Assembly (NCBI GenBank): GCA_004154925.1
Contig: QJNS01000163.1
Span: 62,001-126,000, forward strand
Length of the DNA stretch: 64,000 nucleotides
Source of the DNA: Monosporascus cannonballus
Taxonomy: Eukaryota > Ascomycota > Sordariomycetes > Xylariales
Reading direction: 5' to 3'
Of the stretch, positions 38,219 to 48,447 are shown piece by piece (within the stretch, counting starts at the first letter, position 1; the number at the start of each line of letters is the position of its first letter). The notes under the pieces are model-generated. The model made no database searches and was not told the origin of the DNA. It worked only from the letters and a program-made list of their open reading frames with translations. The position numbers were made by a program, and so were the translations under genes.

Positions 38219-39574
38219 CTACACTAGAAGATTTGGGGGGCCTTGACCATTTATGAGGTCCTCCCAAACCATGTGAGAGCTGGTTGTTACGATGTCCCTC
38301 ATTTTCCATGAACGGTCCCAAATCGTGGTAAGGCCCCAACAGTTTCGAAGGCCACGTACGGATGTCCCCGCCATGGCGATCAGGCCCCTGAAATAGTCTT
38401 CCTGGCTCCGCGAAGCCATACATCCAGTGACCACCAAAGACCATACCAGATTCTTGGCAATGCGCACATCTGGGAGCTGTTTCAACAAGACGATCGTTGC
38501 AGAGACGCTGTCTTGAACTTCCCTCAGGTTGGGGTTAAGGCCCGACACCACCGTATGCATGTAGGTCAATGTGGAAGTCGCATATATGCTGGTGATGAGG
38601 TCGACCAGGGCACTCCCTGATGACTCTCGCAGTCCGGTTTCTATCATGCCTTCTATCGCCATGGCGCGGGTTCCAAGGTCTTTCAGGCTCAGCCGGTGAT
38701 TTTCCTGCTCCTCTCTCTTCCATTTATCCAGCTCTCCCACTTCTAAGATGGCCAAAAAGACCCAGTTCTTGCACCCTATAATTTGATTCATCTGGATCAT
38801 ACCATCCTGATCCATTAGATATCGGTATTCGGCGAAGGATGAAGATGCCGGACCTATGGAAATGCAGGAGAAGATTCCAAACATGGCCAGGATGTTTGTG
38901 AGAAATTGCAGGGCACCAACATATTCGAATGATAATGAATCCTCGTCATGCGCGGCGCTGAACTGCGATGCGTCTAGCATGCTCCATACGGAAGATGGAA
39001 AGCGGCCTGATTTAGGGACTAGGGCCCAACTACGGACCAACTCTGGAATGAGGGCCTGTCCCGCAAGCAGGTGGACCTGCCAGTCACCCAAACTAAGGCT
39101 CGAAGACTGGAGAATTTAAAAAGCCCCGCGGTTAGTGTAAAGGACGTCCGAATGTACAGCAAGGTGAGGCGCGGGAATTTGCAAAGAGTTTACCTCGATA
39201 CTTATGAGCTGAACGGTGCTCGCCAAAGCGTGAATGTTGCCCTTCAATTTGGCAACGCCGGCGGCCGTATCCAGCTGGTCCAGCAGCTGTTGGGACTCTT
39301 GGAGAGCGAGGATGTAATATCGCGTCCTCTCACTCTGCCATATGCCTTCGAAATCATCCAGACGTGACTCCTTGTGCAACAAACTGAGGCTCAAGGTTGC
39401 ATAATACACACTGCGGGAGGAGGTTAAGATGGCTAAAAGCCATTCTCTTTTCCCCTCGTAGCTCCTCTCGTGCAGCGGAAATTGGAGGGGGAAGACCACG
39501 TCAAGATAGTGCATCAATAGGCTCGTCTCCTTCTCTTGCGTTCGTTTGGGGAACGTAATGGTAATTGGAGACAT
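38219..39574 (-). CDS. tri10: Fungal transcription-factor-domain protein, TRI10-like
   Basis: Two exons: 39574-39194 and 39106-38219, with an 87-bp intron (GTAAAC...CTCCAG, branch ACTAAC) that joins in frame, giving 422 residues. The N-terminus (residues 1-70) has the ETSLLMHYLDVVFPLQFP and 'YYATLSLSLLHKES' blocks, and residues 127-140 read SSSLSLGDWQVHLLAG. The C-terminus has 'TGCMASRSQEDYFRGL' and 'NCWGLTTIW', and ends at LLV. This is the fungal-specific transcription factor domain (Fungal_trans_2 type). There is no Zn2Cys6 cluster in the protein or in an upstream exon that I can find. TRI10 of trichothecene clusters is just such a protein, about 420 residues without a DNA-binding domain, acting upstream of TRI6. 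Many unrelated fungal proteins share the fold, so the name depends on the neighbours. A hAT MITE lies 180 bp upstream of the ATG. Confidence 0.72.
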
Positions 39575-39753
39575 GATGGAAACTTGCAGATCGGACTGGC
39601 AATAGAATGGAATTCGACAATTTTGTTCTTACAAGGCAATTCGAGAGCAACTACTTAGCGGTTGGGAGAATGAAGGGGACGCCGGCAGTGTGTGAGCGAA
39701 ACGAGATCCGGACCTGCCACGTCGGGCGTTGAAGTGCGAACCGGGGTCTAAAC

Positions 39754-39993
39754 TAGGGTTTGCAAATACCCACCCACGGGTACCTACGAGCTACCAACAA
39801 CTGTAGCCAATATGATCTACTTAAATCGAAGACGTTATCGACCAAATGGGTACCCGCGGGTGGTTACTCAGCCGGTAGTTTCATCCTACCTGACGCACCC
39901 CTGCTAACAATCCGTGGGCCGTTAGCAGGGGCGCGTGGGTGGGTACTGGTAGGTGGAAATTTTAGCGTGGGGGCTTGGGTAGTGCTAACCCTA
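39754..39993. mobile_element. hAT-type MITE in the TRI10-like promoter
   Basis: 240 bp with imperfect inverted ends TAGGGTTTGCA... and ...TGCTAACCCTA, and a perfect 8-bp target duplication GTCTAAAC (39746-39753 and 39994-40001), the length used by hAT transposases. The interior has palindromic GGGTACC/ACCCGCGGGT motifs. No RIP damage and no coding capacity. It starts 180 bp upstream of the TRI10-like start codon. Confidence 0.85.
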
Positions 39994-40200
39994 GTCTAAA
40001 CTCAAGCAAGACGCAAGACCCCTGTTGGGTAAATCCTACTATGGTATATTCCTCCATAGAAATCGTACACACTCGACCGCTTGTTTTATTGTAGGGGGCG
40101 TCTTGTAACTTTTCCGAGATCTGTTTTCGATAGACCATGTACCTGCCTACCTGGATTCCCATCCAATTGCTTAGCCGTTGATAGCTCAGTATACTGTAAC

Positions 40201-40459
40201 CCTTGTTTTATTGTAAAAGGCGGTTTCTTATTTAATAAACCCGAGACTTACTAATATTTTTTGATCGCATACTGTAAATATTTACGTACATTTATTATAT
40301 AATACTATAATATTTAAAAAACCGTATTTCGAAATTTCCGTTTATGACCCGATTAACTATTACTATAAATGCTGCAGTTATAGGACAGATGTCGATGGTA
40401 TTGTCATATCGAAGTTCTACCCAGTAGTATAGTGGGGGCCCTCATACAATAAAACAAGG
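40201..40459. repeat. Inverted-repeat element with an AT-rich interior
   Basis: CCTTGTTTTATTGTA at 40201-40215 is perfectly inverted at 40445-40459, and weaker similarity continues about 13 bp outward. A third copy of TTGTTTTATTGTA lies at 40081-40093. The interior around 40220-40340 is AT-rich, like the RIP-mutated flanks. Probably a small DNA transposon; no clear target duplication. Confidence 0.5.
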
Positions 40460-40558
40460 TGCTGAGTATATTCCCTCTGGGATGCCAGGCGCAACCCCCA
40501 CACGTTTTCACCTGCCACGCTCGTATGCTCGGGAGGGTCTCCCTCCATACGTTGTGGG

Positions 40559-40980
40559 TGTTACGAGAAACAGGGGTTCTCGTCTCAAGAAGACTCTCTT
40601 TAAAGCCTAGCTTGGATTGGCAACGGCTAAATCTCGGCCAAGGTTCTTGGCTTTTTTAAGTGATCTGGGTAATCTGGGTAATCTGGGTGATCTGGATCAG
40701 ATAACACATATCCAACAGATCCACGATACACTCACTGAAAAACGGAAGGATATATAACAAACCAAGTTCCCATATAAATAGTCACTTACTTAGTTTCGCT
40801 CCTTAGCTATTAATCTAAGCCTTTAATCAGAGGCATCGTTCTTTAATTGAGGGAAGAGTCCGTAAATCTCTTTAACGAACAGACCCATGAATCATTCCTC
40901 GCCGTCTTGTTACCTGCAAATCAAGACCCTTTTCGGATACTGCTCATGCCTCCAGGTGGATGTATGACAGGTTCGTTACA
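40559..40980 (+). repeat. Solo LTR-B, best-preserved copy
   Basis: 422 bp from TGTTACGAGAAACAGG to GGTTCGTTACA (TG...CA). It contains 'aatctcggccaaggttc', about four units of a 9-bp repeat GGTAATCTG (about 40657-40697), 'cccatataaatagtc' (a TATA-like string) and 'tttcggatactg'. The flanks GTGGG and GTAAA differ only by G-to-A changes, so a duplication is possible but not proven. No internal region is attached, so it looks like a solo LTR. It is nearly free of RIP, in contrast to the AT-rich copies at 14302, 16239, 28399, 50637, 54667 and 59189. Confidence 0.85.
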
Positions 40981-40998
40981 GTAAACCATCAGGGCTAC

Positions 40999-41062
40999 GG
41001 ATCCTTCCACGTGACCCAGCTAAACGAAGGCAAGGTTGCGGGTCCTTCCACGTGACTCGGCT
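40999..41062 (+). repeat. Two direct repeats carrying CACGTG
   Basis: A 23-bp string of form GG(A/G)TCCTTCCACGTGAC(C/T)C(A/G)GCT is present at 40999-41021 and 41040-41062. Each contains the E-box/G-box core CACGTG. It lies just beside the solo LTR, between TRI10-like and TRI3-like. Function unknown. Confidence 0.6.
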
Positions 41063-42120
41063 GGGTGGGGGGAACCTCTCTTTGCCGATATTAAAAAAAA
41101 AAAATTCCCTCACCTTCTTTTCTTCCTTCCGTCCCAATTCCACAACCATAACAATGTTCTCACCCATTACCCTAGTGCTGATTGATCTGATGCATTTACG
41201 AGGCATAACACGTCATTAGCCTCGTCAAGGCATCTCTATCACACGGCTGAGAGGCAACTCGTGTTTGGCACCCGATTTTTGGACCGCACAATGTAGTGAA
41301 TTCCACTACAAACTTCAGCAGGTAAGATTCTGCCTTCCTCTCATTTTGCCTCATTTTTCTCCCCATCCTGTGTGATGAAACAACATTTTGCCGATGTGAC
41401 AGCCTCCCGGCTATGATCACACCCTTTCTTGCTTTGGAAGAGCGACATCGTCTGACAATGGACGTGAGAGAAACATAAAAATATTAACACTTTTTTGGGG
41501 GGTGCGTGCCGAAGCTAACCGTTGATCTTATCCTAGGTTCCGAACCACGATCTACAAACATTTTGTTCGCCTCTATGGGAATTGCGGAAGAGGTAGTGTG
41601 GTGTGTATTGAACATGTGAAATGGGCTAACCTCCAGCGGTTGTCTAATCGACAGTGGGTACTCCGTAGCCAGCTCCGATATACGGGATGTTTTTCGAAAC
41701 GGCTTGAATCTGGAAACCAATATACCTGGTGAATATGCTATGAATTTTTGGTAAATAAAAGCCTTGCAAAGTGACGCAGCTTGCTCCCCGAGTTTCCGTG
41801 GTAGGATTTGCCCAGTAGCGTGTAATTAAAACCAAGAGGAGGCACATAATAATCCAGGTGGGGTGGTGTGTTTGTGTGTTCTCCATATGTCTCCACTAGC
41901 AATACACCTGACACCATTCGCCAAGCGGCGTCTTAGCCTATATCAAGAGACACATGCACACCGGATATTTTCATTACTATTGTAGAGTCTGGGTTTCGGA
42001 ACTTTGAGTCTGCCCCTTGTAGATCCGTTGCAGCTTGATGACTAAACGTCCGGGGGCGGCTAACGTCAGATTCTGAATCGGGGAAGATCCGCCGTTAGAC
42101 TTCCTGACTAACCTCAAGGA
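41063..42120. other. Intergenic, no gene called
   Basis: Normal composition with an A-run at 41092-41104. Two overlapping minus-strand frames (41484-41886) of about 80 codons show no domain, no supporting splice sites and no joint reading that resembles a protein family I know. Confidence 0.5.
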
Positions 42121-42124
42121 TGAC

Positions 42125-42508
42125 GGCCTTGGCAGGAACCACACGCGGCCTCAATCGGCCGCTAGATTCCTTGGCAAAAGATCTAATCAGTCACCGATTT
42201 ATTTACATCATGGACAACGTCGTGGCAGGTAGCTCTTCCATGTTTCTGTCTCCACTGTCAGGCCCGTCATTCTCCATCCTCCATGTGCTGGCACTGACAG
42301 AGTCACCAGCTCAGTCCGCAAAGAGTACGCTCAAACAGGCAGAAATAAAACCAACAACGCAGCAACGAAGGAAGGTTTTCCCAAACATTCGAGAATGTGG
42401 GGGGTTTCGTCACAACTCCATGCAGCCCCATGTCATAGATGTCAGGCCACACAGGGTCCCGTTCCGCACAATTACTGAGACTGTCCTATAGTGCTAGTTT
42501 AGGCCTCA
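42125..42508. promoter_or_regulatory. Cluster of TRI6-type boxes (YNAGGCC) upstream of the TRI3-like gene
   Basis: Matches to YNAGGCC: minus strand 42125-42131 (CAAGGCC), 42147-42153 (TGAGGCC) and 42502-42508 (TGAGGCC); plus strand 42258-42264 (TCAGGCC), 42442-42448 (TCAGGCC) and 42499-42505 (TTAGGCC). The last two overlap as a palindrome TTTAGGCCTCA, 241 bp from the start codon. YNAGGCC is the published TRI6 recognition sequence in Fusarium. Six matches in about 0.4 kb compare with well under one expected by chance. Confidence 0.6.
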
Positions 42509-42745
42509 CGGTTTCCCTCCCGGGAACTTGTGGTGACCCTTGCTGAATAGGTGCCGCCTCGACTAACCTATGCTTCCACGAGAGCTGTTAAAGTCCGCAA
42601 TTGAAAGTACTTATGCTGGTCATAGCCGTAAAAACAGCGACGATGGGCAAACATAACAGTCGAATTGCTAAAAAAGATAATAAAAATTATCAACTCATTA
42701 TTCCATTTTAGCAACATTAGCATCTCAAAAAACTCAACGCTCAAC

Positions 42746-44646
42746 ATGGGTAGCCTCCCTGGATTCCAACTCCCCGCCTTGGTCCCTGAGAACCACCGAT
42801 GGAAGATATCAAAGACGAACCCTCGCCTGGCGCATCGACGGGGCATCGGCTTTGAGGTAATTGTGGGGTTCGAACAGTTAAATCGGCGGGGCCAGTATGA
42901 CCTGTACCTCACCGCTAGGCTCCGCACAGTTAATGCTCCAATCTCAACAGCCCTGTCTCTGGCATACTTAAAGGAGAAGTTCGAGTTGGCCTTATTGGTA
43001 GCACGCTTTGAGCATCCGGAGTGCGGTTGTTCAGCACACTGGGATGATCAGCCCAACCCCATTTTTGAGTACGAATCACCCGAGAATGATGAAGCGGCAC
43101 TTGAATGGGCCAAGGCTACTGTTCATGCACTGCCCACCTCAAATACAGCTCAGCAGGTTTGGTATGAGCTTGAACAAGAGCGACAGAAGGCCTCTGTAGA
43201 AGACCGAAAAGCAGGAAAGCCTGTTGACATTTTTTTGATCTCAGACGCGCCCACTGAAAATGCACAACTTCCCGGCGGAGCCTCGATCGATGTTTTATTC
43301 CACATGAATCATCTCTACTGGGACGGCATCGGGGCGCGAATATTCGTCGGCTATCTGCTCCGTCAGTTGAATAATTTCATTGGAGCCCCTGTTGGACAGG
43401 AGCCTCCCAAAGTACAATGGGGAGCAGAACTGCTAAACTTTCACACTCCTCAGCTGGATGCAATGAAGATCAAAGTCGAAACTCTTGGGGCTGAATTTGA
43501 AACCCGCAGTCACCAATACGTGAGCATGCTGATGCAGAGCATGGTGAGTCATTTTTACGTTCGTTTGTGTCTTTTTATTTTATTTTTTATTTTTTATTTT
43601 CCCTTTTTCTGTTTGGATGCTCTACTAACACTTAATACGGTGTTTTGAAGGGCTGTCGGGGCATGCCATTCAAAGCCAGTGATGAGGCGATACCTCGTGC
43701 CCATGTTTTTACCTTTACTCCGGCCGAGTCCAAAGACATTATTCGTGCCGTGAAAACTCGGCTTGGCCCTCAATATACCATCTCCCATCTAGCTCAGGCT
43801 GCCACGGTAGTTGCCATGCTTGACACTTATAGGCCCACGTCTGAACTCTCAGAAACCGAGTCCTTCGTAGCACCTACACCTGTGAATGCCCGTCGATATC
43901 TACGAGAAGATTTAAAAGACAGCTACATGGCCGGGTGTGTGACTGGCGCGGTTATCAAGGTTGAAAACCTGAAATCACTCCTCGTCAGCCTGAATGATGA
44001 CAAGGATACCATTGTTGCGGCGCTGGAGAGAGCTACTAAGGACGTTAAGAAATCATTTGATTTGTGGATCCATGATCAATCTCAACTTGCTCTTGGTCTT
44101 AGGGTTCATTCTTTCGAAGGGGCAATGTTAGCCAAGTATGTCCCTCCTTTGCACCTTTGGGGAAGAAGACTAACATGAATTTCCCTATAGAAACCCTATG
44201 CCGTTTGACAAAACCTCCGGGCCGGTATGTCCTTGTAGACTCCTCGGACTGAACAGCCCATTCTCCTCCTCTACCCCAGAAAGAAAAAAAAACCGTAGTG
44301 CTAATCTGAATTACCTGCATTAGTTCATTTCAAGTGACGGGATCAATGAGCTCTACATCCCCAATGACGTAACGTCCACAACAACCGGCGAGACCTTCAT
44401 GAAGACGGACAAGTTCATCTTTCTGTTGAACCAGTACCTTCCATATGTGTAAGTAGAAAGAGAGGTTGAATCCACTGGTTTTCTCTTCCAATTGCACTCT
44501 AACAAGGTTCCAGGGCACTTCGATTGGACAGCTGGAAGGAAACTTCCTTGTTATCAATCTGCTACAACGAGGCCAATTTCAGTGAGGAGGAGACAGCAAG
44601 ATATCTTAATTCTGTCGCAAGCTTCATGCTAGCCTTCAGACTGTAG
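42746..44646 (+). CDS. tri3: HxxxD acyltransferase, TRI3-like (trichothecene 15-O-acetyltransferase family)
   Basis: Five exons: 42746-43543, 43651-44135, 44191-44224, 44324-44448 and 44514-44646, giving 524 residues. All four introns are GT...AG with good branch sites (CTACTAACAC, GACTAACATG, TGCTAATCTG, CTCTAACAAG) and join in phase. H189-L-Y-W-D193-G is the catalytic HxxxD motif of acyl-CoA-dependent acyltransferases (condensation/BAHD fold). The N-terminal part (GFEVIVGFEQLN, 'ARFEHPE', 'FEYESP') resembles TRI3, which acetylates the C-15 hydroxyl of trichothecenes. I chose ATG 42746 for its context (tcaacATGGG) and because the in-frame ATG at 42665 would add an AT-rich, low-complexity leader. 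It is transcribed divergently from the TRI10-like gene, with TRI6-type boxes in between. Which hydroxyl it acylates, and whether it is strictly TRI3, cannot be settled here. No stop or frameshift is seen. Confidence 0.75.
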
Positions 44647-46198
44647 ATGATTATGCACGAATCAGAGCACTATTATCATCCTGTAGATGTCTTTCAGTTG
44701 CTGATTATAATACAAGTACAGCTCTGCATAGATATTAATTCGGATTGCTGAATGGAGAACTTCCGCTTTCGGTACCTACAAACTAAACCAAAAATGGTCT
44801 GTTCATTATCCAAGTAGGCATTTCTCACCCTATAGGATGTATGTTGAGGCCTCGTTGCAAAAGAGTCTAGAAAAATAAATTCTAATTGTTTATTCTTTAT
44901 CACCACGAAATGCTATGTGCCTCTAGCAACCATCCACCTAGTGATTCTTGTTCACAACCTCTTGAATTATACGTGAAGGCATATTAAAGTTGCACCAACA
45001 CCGTGAAAAGTTGTAATCCAAAACTAAGGAGTAGCTGAGGATGTCGTTCCCCAAGCTGGCATTCAAAAATTCCAAACGTGTTGGCAGACAAGGCTTGAAG
45101 AACGAGTCTTCTCTACCAAGTACGCGTCAAAGCTGAGAGGCCCACTATGCAAACTTGCGACTTAATAGTCTCAAACAGAGTGTTGAAAACCGCCGACCAT
45201 GTACAAGGCAGTCTTTGCCGCTACAGCAACATTGAAATGGTTAGCTGAACTATCCTAAGGTAATAAGGCAAGTTTACGGAATGGTTTATAGTATAACTGA
45301 CTATATCATGAACAAACGGATAGCCGTCAGGTTCAAGGGTGCAAGGTGGAGTGAAGTTTGGGAGGTTTATTAATTAAAGCTATTTCGTATTAATTTACTT
45401 GGGACAGACAGCTTTGAGAGAGAGAGAGATAACACAGTGTGAATATCCATAGGTTATTTTGTTTGCGTTTCAGCTACAATAACCCCTTCCCAATTCGAAT
45501 CAAACCGACAATTGCTCACAGCCCTCCGTGCTAGTGATGTTACTGGAGCGCCCAGTTGACTTCTAAATCTGTTTTAAAGGCTGAAGGACAGCCATACCAA
45601 GCGATTTGGTTATGACCGAAAATGACGGTCTCTTTGGTAGTGTCAACTATCGACATTTCAAGTTTCTTTTAACGATATCTAAGCGCTTAAGCCAATCAGA
45701 AACTCAGATTAGTATAAATATACTACGGCGTTGGCCCAGTATAGGGCGGAGCTTGCAATATAATTATACATCTCACTAAAATGTAGGAGCATCGACTTTT
45801 CCCCCTCCATCTACGTACTGTATCAAGGAAGATTTTTACTCTAAGCTAGTATTTGGTGAGATGAAGCTATTGGGGAGGATACACGACACTTTATTACGAA
45901 GTGTTAAATTTTATCTCACTTGCATTGGCTATCAATGTGAAAAATTGGAGCACTCATAAGTTAGGGAAAGAGTAATTACGGAAGAAATAATCTATTGGGA
46001 CTTGACTCCATTTTCTCTGCCGCGGAATCGTTCCACCATGTCCATCTTGTCAATATCTATTGAAACCACGTCTGGATTATGCGCCTTCCGCGTCATACGC
46101 GACAAGGTATGGCTTAAAAGATAACATCAGCGCGCACCATGAGCTAAGTTGCACTGCGTCACTACTGATTAAAATGAGAGAAGCAGTCGCCTTGTGCT
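44647..46198. other. Intergenic between convergent TRI3-like and TRI4-like genes
   Basis: 1.55 kb of moderately AT-rich sequence with a (GA)n run at 45414-45429. The two genes end toward each other here. No open frame with a recognisable product. Confidence 0.6.
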
Positions 46199-48083
46199 TC
46201 ATTTCTCTAGGTTGGGGTCGTTCTTCTTGAGTACCTTTACTCTTATCTCTCCCAAACCTTCCGTCTTGCCAGGAATCGCCTTGGGATATCCGACGATACG
46301 AGCGTAAGTCATATCGAGGTCTGCAGCTGTGGTCTCGTACAGCTCAAGATCAAAGCTGCGAGCCACACGGGAGATGGCCAGGTACATTTCGGCAAAAGAC
46401 ATACTGGAAAAAGCGAGTTAGCTGAGCTGTCTCCCATCACACTGCAGAAGAATACTCTAAGAAATCACTTACTTGATACCAATGCATTGCCTGCTACCTT
46501 GCGAGAAGTTGGTCAAGAACTTCTTGAGCGGAACACCTTGCTCAGCGGCCTTGATCCATCGTTCAGGCTTGAACTTTTCCGGCTCTGGGTAGAGTTCTTT
46601 ATCAGTGTGAACAAAGTAAGTCGACTGGCTCAGGGGGGTCTATTCTCCACTATTAGTAGGCCACCCTCAAAAATTGTAATCGGGCTTAGAGGGAGGTAGG
46701 AGGGAAGAAAACAAAATTAGAAAACAACATACTCCGGCAGGAATGGTATAGTCTTTGTATTGCAAATCCGTGTTCATTGGAACACGAGCCGAGCGAGTAA
46801 TGGGACCAAAGGCGAGACGAAGGCCCTCGTGAACAACGCCGCTCTGGAGATTCACATGTCAGAGAGCAGCCCTCATTGTCATTTATTGCTGTATTGAAGA
46901 CAAAGACGTACCAAGTAAGGAAGGCTTTCGAGGGTGCTGAGAGAATGCATGTAGTTTTCGGTGGCTGGCAGAGTGTCCAGCTCATCACGCAGCTTTTTCA
47001 GGCAGTCTGGGTTGCTCAAGAGGTAAAACATGGTGACTGCCATCGTTCGTGACGTTGTCTCGGTACCGGCAAAGAGGAACACAGTACCTTCGTCTAGCAA
47101 ACGAGCAACAGTTCGTTCGTGCGGCGGGATATTGTGATCAGCAAGAGCGCCAACAAGCGCTGACGCCTTGGAGTCGGCCGTTTGACTTGACGTGAATTGA
47201 GCGACACCATTGGAATGAATTTCATCTCGCATGACCATGAGATCAGCGAGAGACGGCATAAACATACGAACGAATTCCTGGGGCAGGTGTTTCAGGGTTG
47301 TCGCTATGCTAGGAATGAAGCGACCCAGATGATAGAGCTTCGTCAGACCCAGGAAACCATCCCGAACGACAAAGTGGTAGTCGGGAACGCTGAGATAGTC
47401 GAAATGCTTTCCATAAAACCGTGAGCAAATGACATCGGCAGTCAAAGCAGAGAAGATACCATCGAGGGTGAGGACATCGCCATCGTTCATATGCTTTTCC
47501 ATTCGGCTACACAGCTTGGTGATACGTTCATGAATAGTCGGCTCCAAGTTTGTGAGAGAACGCTTTGAAAAATATGGGTTCAAGTAGCCACGACGGGCGC
47601 GGTGCTTGTCGTGGTCTACCGTAGCAGCAGTGGATGAAGGGACGTCGAAGGCCCCAACAGTTGCGGCATCCTTGTTTGTCTTTCGAGAGCCAGCAGCGTA
47701 GATGGTATGGTAGTAGGAAGGATCTTTGATATGAACCTCCCTTGCGTTGACACGAACAATGGGACCTTTTTGTTTTTTAAAAAAACATTAGAATCAGTAT
47801 TCTTCACTAAGGGCAAAACGTAATCGTTCAGCTTCTTACCATATTTCTCGTGCATCTTCTCGATCTCCCAGAGATATTGCCCTCCTCGTATGACTTCATG
47901 GTAAAATTCCAAGTAAGGTCCCAAGACTGCCAGCTTGGAGCCAGGGATGTGGCGTAGAGGATGTAAGTAGATGTTGTAGAAGCATGTGCACAAGATGTAA
48001 CAAAAGTACAACCCTGCTATCGCTCCTGCGGCAGCCCCAACGGGGATGGTTTTTATTCTCTCGACGTCTGTCAAGATGTCCAT
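46199..48083 (-). CDS. tri4: Cytochrome P450, TRI4/CYP58-like (trichodiene oxygenase family)
   Basis: Five exons: 48083-47840, 47765-46912, 46843-46733, 46624-46473 and 46403-46199. Introns of 74, 68, 108 and 69 bp are GT...AG and in phase, giving 521 residues. An N-terminal hydrophobic segment (about residues 15-35) should anchor it in the ER membrane, followed by 'YLHPLRHIPG'. P450 motifs: A314-G-T-E-T-T (I helix), E372-x-x-R375 (K helix), P423-E-R-W, and F443-S-Q-G-S-R-Q-C450-I-G with heme-ligand C450. Length and the 'ATVGAFDVP' and 'HDKHRARRGYLNPYF' regions fit CYP58, where TRI4 carries out several oxygenations of trichodiene. An in-frame ATG at 48149 would add 22 mostly hydrophobic residues. 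Odd: at the third intron, 'IPAG' joins 'STYFVH' directly, about five residues shorter than usual for P450s at this point. One TRI6-type box lies upstream at 48405. Confidence 0.85.
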
Positions 48084-48404
48084 TTTGCTGGTATAAAAGT
48101 TGAACAGGCAAAGAGAAAGAAAAGTGATAATAAACCAAACAAAAGGCAAAAGGTAGAGAGCAAAGGCTGAATTGAGTGTGAGGTTAAGATAATGAAGCGT
48201 GTATAATAGCTGCTATCGCAGACAGAATGAATGCTTTTCCCCTCCCAGCTTCAACTGGTCTAGCACACATCGATGGAAAGCATTCTACTCTCTGCTTGGT
48301 TTTATACTTTCCTAATACTGGAATCTTTCCATCATTCAACTGTGAGCGCAATGAAAATGCCAAGAGACGCCATAATGACATCGCGCCTAGCTAGAATGGG
48401 CTTG

Positions 48405-48411
48405 TAAGGCC
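48405..48411 (+). promoter_or_regulatory. TRI6-type box upstream of the P450
   Basis: TAAGGCC, a match to YNAGGCC, about 320 bp upstream of the P450 start codon and 40 bp before the border with AT-rich DNA. Confidence 0.4.
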
Positions 48412-48447
48412 AGCCAAGCCGTAAGGCGGCCCCCCTCCCCGCGAAGG

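Noticed and set aside
41484..41886. Two overlapping minus-strand frames that might be a broken P450 or membrane protein
   Set aside because: Neither frame nor a shifted joint reading shows a family motif.
42120..42491. 123-codon open frame upstream of the acyltransferase
   Set aside because: No domain, it lies in the TRI6-box-rich promoter, and its composition is not gene-like.
42665..42745. Upstream in-frame ATG that would extend the acyltransferase by 27 residues
   Set aside because: The leader is AT-rich and low in complexity, and the second ATG has a better context and gives a family-like N-terminus.
48084..48149. Upstream in-frame ATG of the P450 (22 extra residues)
   Set aside because: The later start gives 521 residues with one N-terminal anchor, the usual P450 build; the longer form remains possible.
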